A stretch of 11,473 nucleotides of DNA. Source: Candidatus Sulfopaludibacter sp. SbA3. Its GTDB lineage: Bacteria > Acidobacteriota > Vicinamibacteria > Vicinamibacterales > UBA2999. The stretch lies in assembly GCA_945866285.1 (NCBI GenBank), contig CAMBHC010000052.1:1-11473 (forward strand), in the 5' to 3' direction. Below, piece by piece: positions 6,408 through 11,473 of the stretch; position 1 is the first letter of the stretch, and each line of letters starts with the position of its first letter. The translations under genes were made by a program, and so were the position numbers. Below the pieces are notes generated by a model. The model was not told the origin of the DNA. It was given only the letters and a program-made list of their open reading frames with translations, and ran no database searches.

Positions 6408-7339
6408 TTTCGCTCCAGGAGCAGCGCGTTACCGACATACTCCGTGATCGACAGGCGGCACGAGGGGTCGGGTCCGGTGTAGCGCGTCGCGTGCCACGTG
6501 TTCGCCGGCACGTACACCACATCCCCTTCACTCGCGACGAATGGCTGCTGCCCTTCGAAGGCGTAGCGGATCTGTCCGGTGAAGACGAGCCAGAACTCCG
6601 CGCTCTCGGCGTGGAAGTGCCCCTTGTCCAGCGGATCAAGCGGCGGCATGTTCTTCTCGTGGCCGTACAGCACCAGCATCTCTGACTTATCGTCGCGGAC
6701 GAATCGGCCACCGGCGTACTTCTCGTTCTTCGCGGCCTCCTGGTGAATGTTCAGGTGCGGCTGGTTGAACTCGTCGTAGCGGGCCGGAGTCCGGTTAATC
6801 GTCACCGGCACCCAGGTCGTACCCACGGCCGGCGCCGGCGGCGGGGCCTCTTGCGGAAACAGCGTCTTGGCGTGCGTCACGTTGACCACGAACCGCAGGC
6901 TGGGCGTGGTGCCGATCGTCTCGACCGAATAGATCGTCTGGCGCGGAATGTTGACGAGCGATCCACGCGTCGCAGTGATCGCGGCCTGGCCCTCGATCTC
7001 TACCCGCACTTCGCCTTCGACTACCGCGAACCACTCGCGCGTGTCTGGATGAAAGCGCTCCCCGACTTTCGTACCAGGCGCCGCGTAGACGTACTCCGCG
7101 GTGAGCCGGCCATCATCGACGAGCACCTCGTGCCAGCCGGCCTGGCCCCTGTGCCTGGTCTTGAGATCCGCGAGCTTGACCCACGGCTTCTGTGGCGGGA
7201 CATAGCCCGGCGTCTTGACCGGCTTGGGGGCCCACGCACTTGTGGGCACGGGACGCGGCGCGGCCGGCTGCTGCGCGACCGCCGGCGCAGCGGACGCGAC
7301 GACGGTGAACATGGCGACCAGTAGTTGGAGCTGCTTCAT
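6404..7339 (-). CDS. Secreted two-domain cupin protein (bicupin)
   Basis: A 311-residue exported protein of unknown substrate with two cupin beta-barrels. Residues 1-22 (MKQLQLLVAMFTVVASAAPAVA) are a signal peptide, followed by a Pro-rich linker to about residue 52. Cupin 1 (about 65-155) has the form FHPDTREWFAVVEGEVRVEIEG and then GSLVNIPRQTIYSVE; it keeps H97 and E102 but lacks the HxH pair, so its metal site looks incomplete. Cupin 2 (about 215-303) has a full motif 1, GHFHAESAEFWLVFTGQIRYAFEG with H241, H243 and E248, and a motif 2, GDVVYVPANTWHATR with H283, so it probably binds one metal. Such cupins can be dioxygenases, isomerases or sensors; nothing here decides between them. It follows the malate synthase gene by 29 bases with only a weak ribosome site. 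Its stop codon lies in a GTAG hairpin repeat. Confidence 0.87.
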   Translation of the reverse strand: MKQLQLLVAMFTVVASAAPAVAQQPAAPRPVPTSAWAPKPVKTPGYVPPQKPWVKLADLKTRHRGQAGWHEVLVDDGRLTAEYVYAAPGTKVGERFHPDTREWFAVVEGEVRVEIEGQAAITATRGSLVNIPRQTIYSVETIGTTPSLRFVVNVTHAKTLFPQEAPPPAPAVGTTWVPVTINRTPARYDEFNQPHLNIHQEAAKNEKYAGGRFVRDDKSEMLVLYGHEKNMPPLDPLDKGHFHAESAEFWLVFTGQIRYAFEGQQPFVASEGDVVYVPANTWHATRYTGPDPSCRLSITEYVGNALLLERK

Positions 7340-7368
7340 GGTTGGTCCGTCTCACATCAATGGCTGTC

Positions 7369-9249
7369 CTATCCGTGGCCAAAATCGAGATTGGCCGTGA
7401 TGCGCGTGCCGTCAGTGGCAAACGCGTCCTTCAGTAGCCCTATGCGCCGCCTGGCTTCGACCAGGTCGTGGTTGTCGAGATTGATGTTCAGCAGGTCGAT
7501 GTACCACGGCAGCTTCGCCTCGTCCATGACGTAGGTGGCGACGATCTCCCTGGCGATCGGCAGCGTCGTGGTCTTCGACACTTCGTGCACGTCGCGATTC
7601 CCGGCCGCGAGCAGCTTCGCGTACTCCTCGTCGATCAGGCGGGCGCAGAGCGCGGCCGAGAATACCTCGCCGGCATGTTCGCCTTCAGTGATCACGGCGT
7701 TCTTGTGGAGCCACTCCCACAGGATGCTCAGCCGAATCTCGCCCGTCGCCATGTCTTCCATCAAATACAGCACATCGTCATTGCCGAAGAAATCAGCGGG
7801 CTTCAGGGCGGCGGCCTGTAGACCCTGTCCGAACGCGTTGCCGTACTGAATGGCGACGCTGATCAGATCGCGGGCGCCACGGATGGTTCGCGGGGCCGGT
7901 TCCAGTTGCGTCAGGCCGGCGGCATCGGCGTCGGTGTAGGTCAGCGGCTGGAAAGCGCGGCCCATCTGGTTGGCCTCACCAGTCTTCTCCCAGACTGGCC
8001 GGACAATGTGCACCATCTTCCAGTGGGCGACCCATTTGCCGCTGGCGCCCTCGCGCTGTTCGCGCTCGGCTCCGCCCAGCGCGCGCTTCATGCCGGCGGC
8101 CACTCCGTTCTCTGAACCGACGGGAATGTTCGGCTCCATGCCGCCTTGCCACAGCGCGAATCGTCCTGCCCGGTCGGCGGTGTTGACCGCCCGGCGCACG
8201 CGGTCCTCGTACTGGCGCATGTAGCCATACGTCATCGTGATCGCGTCGATGTTCGGATTCACGAAAGTCTCGTCCCACGCGACCGCATCAGACACGCTGT
8301 TGATGTAGTCCCAGCGGCCGGTATTGAAGCCAACAAAGTGCAGGCCGAGGGCGGCGCGGATTTCCATCAACTGGAAACACGCTTCAACCTGCTCGACCAG
8401 CACGTAGGCCTTGATCGTGCCTGGCTGCATCCCGACGTGATTCTCGAGGGCCGACAGGATGTCGTTCCACAGCGCGGCTTCTTCGGCAGTCTGGATCTTC
8501 GGCAAGTACAACACCACCGACGCGCCGTGGTCGCGGAGTCGCTGGTAGTTGTTCACGACATAGAGCGTCGCGTCGACAATGGACGCCGAGAACCCCTCGC
8601 CGCTGGCCAGGCGAATGTGGCGGTCGTCGAGATGCAGGCCGCGCGCGCGGAAGATCTTGGTGGTGAAGCGCAGTTGCTGACGCCAGTCGGTGATGATCGG
8701 CCGCGTGAAGAAACCGGCCGACCACTGGTTCATCTCGCCGGCCACCTGCTCGGCAACCTTCAGGAAGATCGGATCGTCGTGGATCGCCAGCTTCAAGTTG
8801 CGCTGGTTCTCGAGCGACATCGTCGACACCTGGCCCAGTGCGTCTTCGCCGTCAAACATCCAGCCATCGGCACCGGACAACAGTGCGTAGGCGACGTTGC
8901 GGATGCTGACCTCGGCCGGCGCATGCGGCCGGGCCGCTGGGCCGGTGCCCTGGATCCACTGGCGTTGCAGATCGCTGGGAATCTCGCTGCCGGCAAACTG
9001 GCCGGCGCGGGCCTCGCGCACGGTGATGGCGGTGCGCCCGATGCGCGCATCCGGATCGAGAAACGCAATCCGCTGCCGGTGGACAAAGCGGTCGTGGCGG
9101 CGCTCGATCCGCGCTGCCATCAGGTCTTTGCGGTCGCGATCGAAGTGCGCCAGGTGCTCGAGGGCGGCGAGGGCGGCGGGGGTCAGGACATCGGCGAAGG
9201 CGGCTTCAAGCGTGCCTCGAACTTCGAGGGTGCGCGCGGCAGTGGTCAT
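7369..9249 (-). CDS. Malate synthase (A-type-like, enlarged)
   Basis: Condenses glyoxylate with acetyl-CoA to malate, the second step of the glyoxylate shunt; cytoplasmic. Its 626 residues exceed the usual 530 or so of malate synthase A but fall short of the roughly 720 of the G form. Blocks seen: IPSDLQRQWIQGTGPA (90-105), the substrate-binding RGLHLDDRHI (203-212), LYLPKIQTAEEAALWNDI (247-264), VLVEQVEACFQLMEI (283-297), GFNTGRWDYINS (307-318), ITMTYGYMRQYEDR (337-350), GKWVAHWKMV (404-413) and LMEDMATGEIRLSILWEWLH (496-515). Metal ligands E286 and D314 are 28 residues apart, as in malate synthase A, and D499 matches the catalytic base. ATG 9249 is chosen: GGAGAG lies 7 bases upstream, and it overlaps the methyltransferase stop in ATGA, so the two are translationally coupled. 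A longer frame to 9507 would overlap that gene. No isocitrate lyase is in the window. Confidence 0.9.
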   Translation of the reverse strand: MTTAARTLEVRGTLEAAFADVLTPAALAALEHLAHFDRDRKDLMAARIERRHDRFVHRQRIAFLDPDARIGRTAITVREARAGQFAGSEIPSDLQRQWIQGTGPAARPHAPAEVSIRNVAYALLSGADGWMFDGEDALGQVSTMSLENQRNLKLAIHDDPIFLKVAEQVAGEMNQWSAGFFTRPIITDWRQQLRFTTKIFRARGLHLDDRHIRLASGEGFSASIVDATLYVVNNYQRLRDHGASVVLYLPKIQTAEEAALWNDILSALENHVGMQPGTIKAYVLVEQVEACFQLMEIRAALGLHFVGFNTGRWDYINSVSDAVAWDETFVNPNIDAITMTYGYMRQYEDRVRRAVNTADRAGRFALWQGGMEPNIPVGSENGVAAGMKRALGGAEREQREGASGKWVAHWKMVHIVRPVWEKTGEANQMGRAFQPLTYTDADAAGLTQLEPAPRTIRGARDLISVAIQYGNAFGQGLQAAALKPADFFGNDDVLYLMEDMATGEIRLSILWEWLHKNAVITEGEHAGEVFSAALCARLIDEEYAKLLAAGNRDVHEVSKTTTLPIAREIVATYVMDEAKLPWYIDLLNINLDNHDLVEARRRIGLLKDAFATDGTRITANLDFGHG

Positions 9250-9827
9250 TTCGGAACTCTCCACAATAGAATTTCCGCCTCGTCCACCTGCCGACGCTCG
9301 TCGGGCGGCCAGCCCGGCATGTCGAACTGGTGCGAGACGAGGCGCGTGCCCGGCGTGAGCGCGCGCAGTTTCGGGATCAGGCGCTTCATGATGCTGGGCG
9401 ACAAGTACATCGTCACGATCGTCGCCTCGCTGAGGTCGGCCTCGAACAGGTCGCCCACAATGAACTTGACGCGATTGGCCACCTCGGCGTCGTTGGCATT
9501 GCCCCACGACTGCGTGACCAGTCGCGGATCGATCTCGATGCCGAGGCCGCGCGCGCCGTACTTCTGCGCGGCGATGATGGGAATGCGGCCGTCACCGGAT
9601 CCCAGGTCGTAGACCACGTCTCCAGCCGCCACGCCCGCCAGTTGCAGCATGGCGTCAGCAATGGCGTGGCGCGTGGGATTGAAGAAGATGTCAGGGGGCC
9701 TGCCTTCGACTCGCGCCGCGAGTCCTTGACCGCGAGGCTCGGTCAGGCCGGGGAGCGGAGCCTGGCTGAGAAGCAGGACTGGCACGGCGACCAGGATGCT
9801 GAAAGCAAAAATGAAGCGTGCGGCCAT
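9246..9827 (-). CDS. SAM-dependent methyltransferase (class I) with N-terminal membrane/export segment
   Basis: A 193-residue class I methyltransferase. After a hydrophobic segment, FIFAFSILVAVPVLLLS (residues 5-21), comes the fold: NPTRHAIADAMLQLAGV (50-66), motif I VVYDLGSGDGRIPI (71-84) that binds S-adenosylmethionine, the acidic end of beta-2 GIEID (96-100), and then GDLFEADLSEATIVTMYLSP (125-144) and LTPGTRLVSHQFDM (157-170). Acceptor substrate is unknown. Two starts are possible. ATG 9827 lies 10 bases after a TATACT and gives a compact signal-like N-terminus; ATG 9851 would add 8 residues (MRHILPSG) and overlap the divergent gene's start codon. I prefer 9827; neither has a Shine-Dalgarno site. 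Its TGA overlaps the malate synthase ATG. A signal segment on a SAM-using enzyme is odd, since SAM is cytoplasmic; the protein may be anchored with its domain inside. Confidence 0.85.
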   Translation of the reverse strand: MAARFIFAFSILVAVPVLLLSQAPLPGLTEPRGQGLAARVEGRPPDIFFNPTRHAIADAMLQLAGVAAGDVVYDLGSGDGRIPIIAAQKYGARGLGIEIDPRLVTQSWGNANDAEVANRVKFIVGDLFEADLSEATIVTMYLSPSIMKRLIPKLRALTPGTRLVSHQFDMPGWPPDERRQVDEAEILLWRVPK

Positions 9828-9836
9828 GCCGGACGG

Positions 9837-9843
9837 TAGTATA
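9837..9843. promoter_or_regulatory. Overlapping divergent -10 elements (TAGTATA)
   Basis: Only 22 bases separate the divergent ATGs at 9827 (minus) and 9850 (plus). Within them, the plus strand has TAGTAT (9837-9842), ending 7 bases before the plus ATG. The minus strand has TATACT (9843-9838), ending 10 bases before the minus ATG. This spacing would place transcription starts at or within about 3 bases of each start codon. Neither gene has a Shine-Dalgarno site, which fits leaderless mRNAs. No clear -35 boxes were seen. Confidence 0.45.
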
Positions 9844-9849
9844 TGGCGC

Positions 9850-10251
9850 ATGAGCGCGATTCGATTCAGTCTGCTGGCAATGTGTCTGCTTTGCTCGACG
9901 TCGGCCATGGCTCAGGCCATCGGCGGGGTCGAGAAAGGACGTGCGGTCGCCGGCGACCCCGGCATTTCATCGATGGTGGTGATGGATCGGCCCGACTTCC
10001 GCGTGCTGCGCGATTGGGCCGAGCCGGGCGCCGTTCGCCGGATGCATAATCACGCCGACGCGACCTATCACGTGTTCACGCTGCTAACGGGTCAGCTGGT
10101 CCTGACCATCGCAGGCCAGCCGCCAGTCGAAGTGAAGGCGGGTGATGTCGTCGACTTGAAAGGCGGCATCATGCACACGTTCACGAACACCGGCACCGGC
10201 ACCGCCACCATCGTCGAGGTATTCGGCAAGGCGCCCAAGCCCGCGCACTAG
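9850..10251 (+). CDS. Small secreted single-domain cupin protein
   Basis: A 133-residue exported cupin. MSAIRFSLLAMCLLCSTSAMAQ is a signal peptide with an AMA-Q cleavage site, which decides the ATG at 9850 over an in-frame ATG further upstream at 9796 lying inside the divergent gene. One cupin barrel follows: motif 1, MHNHADATYHVFTLLTGQLVLTIAG (HNH at about residues 74-76), and motif 2, GDVVDLKGGIMHTFTNTG with a His near residue 114. The HxH plus later His suggest a bound metal, but the usual motif-1 Glu is not evident (the position reads TYHV), so coordination may be atypical. Substrate and reaction are unknown. It is divergent from the methyltransferase with only 22 bases between starts, and shares the exported-cupin theme with the bicupin at 6404. 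Confidence 0.85.
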   Translation: MSAIRFSLLAMCLLCSTSAMAQAIGGVEKGRAVAGDPGISSMVVMDRPDFRVLRDWAEPGAVRRMHNHADATYHVFTLLTGQLVLTIAGQPPVEVKAGDVVDLKGGIMHTFTNTGTGTATIVEVFGKAPKPAH

Positions 10252-10255
10252 CTAC

Positions 10256-10270
10256 GGGCCTGGCTGGCCC
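10256..10270 (+). terminator. Weak hairpin after the small cupin gene
   Basis: GGGCC (10256-10260), loop TGGCT, GGCCC (10266-10270), starting 5 bases after the TAG stop and followed by TTAGTTG. The stem is only 5 bp and there is no real T-run, so a terminator role is tentative. Confidence 0.35.
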
Positions 10271-10271
10271 T

Positions 10272-10319
10272 TAGTTGTCGGTGTTTAGCGAGTTATCGGA
10301 GTTATCGGGGCCTGACCCC
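10272..10319 (+). repeat. 9-bp tandem units plus GGGG-CCTGA-CCCC element
   Basis: Two perfect adjacent copies of GAGTTATCG (10290-10298, 10299-10307) are preceded by degenerate 9-base units TAGTTGTCG (7 of 9 matches) and GTGTTTAGC (4 of 9). They run straight into GGGGCCTGACCCC (10307-10319), a short imperfect palindrome. The 128-bp gap between the cupin and lipoprotein genes holds this and a promoter. It looks like an intergenic repeat, but copy number elsewhere is unknown. Confidence 0.45.
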
Positions 10320-10335
10320 TGCGCCCTGGGTGCGG

Positions 10336-10373
10336 TACGATGGGTCGATATCCCGTCCAGGTAACTGCAGGAG
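10336..10373 (+). promoter_or_regulatory. Possible -10 (TACGAT) and ribosome binding site of the lipoprotein gene
   Basis: TACGAT at 10336-10341, in the context GTGCGGTACGATGGG, is a plausible -10 giving a leader of about 32 bases. AGGAG at 10369-10373 is a good Shine-Dalgarno site 6 bases before the ATG at 10380 and fixes the start. The -35 is not clear. Confidence 0.45.
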
Positions 10374-10379
10374 TCATCC

Positions 10380-11150
10380 ATGAACCGCAGCTTGATCGTT
10401 TTGCTCGCCGTCACCAGCATTGCGGCCTGCAGCCCAGGGCCGGTCGCCACGACCGCCGCGCCGGCCCAGGCTGCGGTACCGGCGGCGGCACCAGGCACCA
10501 TCACTGGCACGATCGCCGAGACCATGAACTCGGGGGGCTATACCTACGCCCGCGTGCAGGCCACACCGAAGGACGTGTGGATCGCCTCCACTGAGCTCCC
10601 CATCAAGATCGGCGATCGCATGACCGCGGCGATCGACATGCCGATGGAGAACTTCAACAGCAAGACGCTCAATCGTAGTTTCCCGCTGATCTACTTCGTG
10701 AGTGGCGTGACCCGCGACGGCGAAGCCAGGGCCATGCAGCCGGCGATGGCTGACGCGCTGGCGCCCGCCGCCAGCCATGGTGGCGCGACGGCGAGCGCGG
10801 TCCCGCAGGTCGTCGAACCGATCGCACCCGCGCCGGGCGGCGTGACCATCGCCCAGATCTGGGCGCAGCGCCAGGCGCTGTCAGGCAAGGTCGTGGTGCT
10901 CCGCGGCAAGGTAGTCAAGGTCAACAACGCGATCATGGGAAGCAACTGGTTCCATCTGCAGGATGGGTCCGGCATCGCCAAGGACGGCACCAACGACCTG
11001 ACGGTCACCACCAGTGCGACGGTGAATGTCGGTGACATCGTCACCATCTCGGGCACGCTGGCCACCGGCAAGGACTTCGGTTCAGGCTACGCTTACGACG
11101 CGATCGTGGAAAAGGCGACCGTCACGCAAAGCAAGTCCGCCAACGACTGA
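10380..11150 (+). CDS. Lipoprotein with two OB-fold-like domains
   Basis: A 256-residue envelope lipoprotein. MNRSLIVLLAVTSIAACS has a good lipobox (IAAC, Cys17), then an Ala/Pro-rich linker to about residue 37. Domain 1 (38-110), GTITGTIAETMNSGGYTYARVQ...DVWIASTELPIKIGDRM...NFNSKTLNRSFPLIYFV, resembles NrfJ-like small OB-fold proteins. A second Ala/Pro-rich linker (about 112-152) leads to domain 2 (153-250): LSGKVVVLRGKVVKVNNAIMG, NWFHLQDGSG, NDLTVTTSATVNVGDIVTISGTL and KDFGSGYAYDAIVEKA, an OB-fold-like strand pattern seen in exported proteins once labelled nucleic-acid-binding. Function is unknown; no nucleic-acid role should be assumed for an envelope protein. AGGAG 6 bases upstream supports the start. 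It appears to be a single-gene unit behind its own promoter. Confidence 0.8.
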   Translation: MNRSLIVLLAVTSIAACSPGPVATTAAPAQAAVPAAAPGTITGTIAETMNSGGYTYARVQATPKDVWIASTELPIKIGDRMTAAIDMPMENFNSKTLNRSFPLIYFVSGVTRDGEARAMQPAMADALAPAASHGGATASAVPQVVEPIAPAPGGVTIAQIWAQRQALSGKVVVLRGKVVKVNNAIMGSNWFHLQDGSGIAKDGTNDLTVTTSATVNVGDIVTISGTLATGKDFGSGYAYDAIVEKATVTQSKSAND

Positions 11151-11199
11151 CGATCTGCCGCGGCGCGTCGGGGAGCTTCGCGGCTTGAGCGAAGCATTC

Positions 11200-11403
11200 G
11201 TGGCGCTTGCCACGATGCCGCCGGTCCGACCCATTGTGGCGGACAGCCCGTGGGGCGGCCGCTTCATCCGCGCATACAGCGTGCAGGATGGCCAGATGCG
11301 GCTCGAGCTGCACTCGCTTAGTACATTCAAGCCTGTGGATGCACCGGTGCGGCTGCCCAGGCCGGACGCATCAGGAGTAGTCGCGGCGCCAGCTCGCGAG
11401 TGA
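11200..11403 (+). pseudogene. Possible short or decayed reading frame, unrecognised
   Basis: An open frame reads from about GTG 11200 (or ATG 11215) to TGA 11403, giving MPPVRPIVADSPWGGRFIRA, then YSVQDGQMRLELHSL and PVDAPVRLPRPDASGVVAAP. The composition looks protein-like, but there is no Shine-Dalgarno site, no domain I recognise, and codon third positions become less GC-rich in the last third. In the next frame, the bases after about 11396 read SDKPAYLRLNGRSYDK and stop at TAG 11447-11449, so a single-base change near 11395 would join the two into one longer tail. It may be the remnant of a gene, a real small gene, or chance. Confidence 0.25.
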
Positions 11404-11412
11404 CAAGCCGGC

Positions 11413-11473
11413 CTACTTGCGGCTGAACGGTCGCTCGTACGACAAGTAGCCGAGCACTGCCGTGTCGTGCCGG
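11413..11473 (-). CDS. Possible C-terminal end of a minus-strand gene, cut by window edge
   Basis: The last 19 codons of an open frame enter from the right edge and read RHDTAVLGYLSYERPFSRK before TAG at 11415-11413. The alternating hydrophobic and aromatic pattern (AVLGYLSYERPF) could be a terminal beta-strand, for example of an outer-membrane or other beta-rich protein, but this is too short to assign. The plus-strand frame ending SYDK at 11449 competes for the same bases. Confidence 0.35.
   Translation of the reverse strand, partial: RHDTAVLGYLSYERPFSRK

Noticed and set aside
9250..9507. Upstream extension of the malate synthase frame
   Set aside because: It lies inside the methyltransferase gene in another frame and is Arg-rich; ATG 9249 has a ribosome site and an ATGA overlap.
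8146..9612. A 488-codon open frame on the plus strand opposite malate synthase and the methyltransferase
   Set aside because: It is antisense to clear conserved enzymes, with no ribosome site or family motif.
9796..9849. Upstream start for the small cupin
   Set aside because: It would add 18 residues before a complete signal peptide and lie inside the divergent methyltransferase gene.
10272..10307. CRISPR array
   Set aside because: The units are 9 bases long and directly adjacent, with no spacers; no cas gene is present.

Overview
This is a GC-rich bacterial window with densely packed genes, Shine-Dalgarno sites of the GGAG type, and many proteins carrying export signals. The gene set is: a TetR-MFP-RND operon, a bactofilin, a secreted creatininase-family protein, a YliI/Asd-type PQQ sugar dehydrogenase, secreted cupins and a signal-bearing SAM methyltransferase. 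Together with short GTAG hairpin repeats between genes, it fits an environmental acidobacterium, possibly of the Vicinamibacteria. That assignment is an inference from style and gene content; no rRNA or phylogenetic marker is present.

Layout. (1) Positions 1-3470, minus strand: an efflux operon transcribed as tetR, then a periplasmic adaptor lipoprotein, then an RND (HAE1-type) permease cut by the left window edge. A 24-bp imperfect palindrome lies 4 bp before the tetR start and is the likely operator. (2) Positions 3603-3938, plus strand: a short bactofilin whose stop codon sits in the loop of a strong hairpin that separates it from the convergent gene. (3) Positions 3960-6169, minus: a PQQ-dependent sugar dehydrogenase followed 8 bp later by a secreted creatininase-family protein. 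(4) Positions 6170-6403: an intergenic region holding two hairpins in inverted orientation. Each has a 5' GTAG and a TTTA loop, as in REP/BIME elements. (5) Positions 6404-9827, minus: a membrane-anchored or exported SAM methyltransferase, a malate synthase overlapping it by ATGA, and a secreted two-domain cupin. (6) Positions 9850-11150, plus: a small secreted single-domain cupin, a repeat-containing spacer, and a lipoprotein with two OB-fold-like domains. (7) Positions 11151-11473: poorly defined, with a possible decayed plus-strand reading frame and the last 19 codons of a possible minus-strand gene.

How the genes may work together. The efflux operon is a self-contained, self-regulated exporter. 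The dehydrogenase and creatininase-like protein form an extracytoplasmic pair, and the methyltransferase, malate synthase and bicupin form a second minus-strand unit. That second unit appears to share a very short divergent promoter with the small cupin. No CRISPR array, phage, transposase, tRNA or rRNA was seen. I did not find a clear new defence or biosynthetic system. The strongest leads are the GTAG hairpin pair, the 22-bp divergent start-to-start gap with a palindromic -10 element, and the secreted enzymes of unknown substrate.
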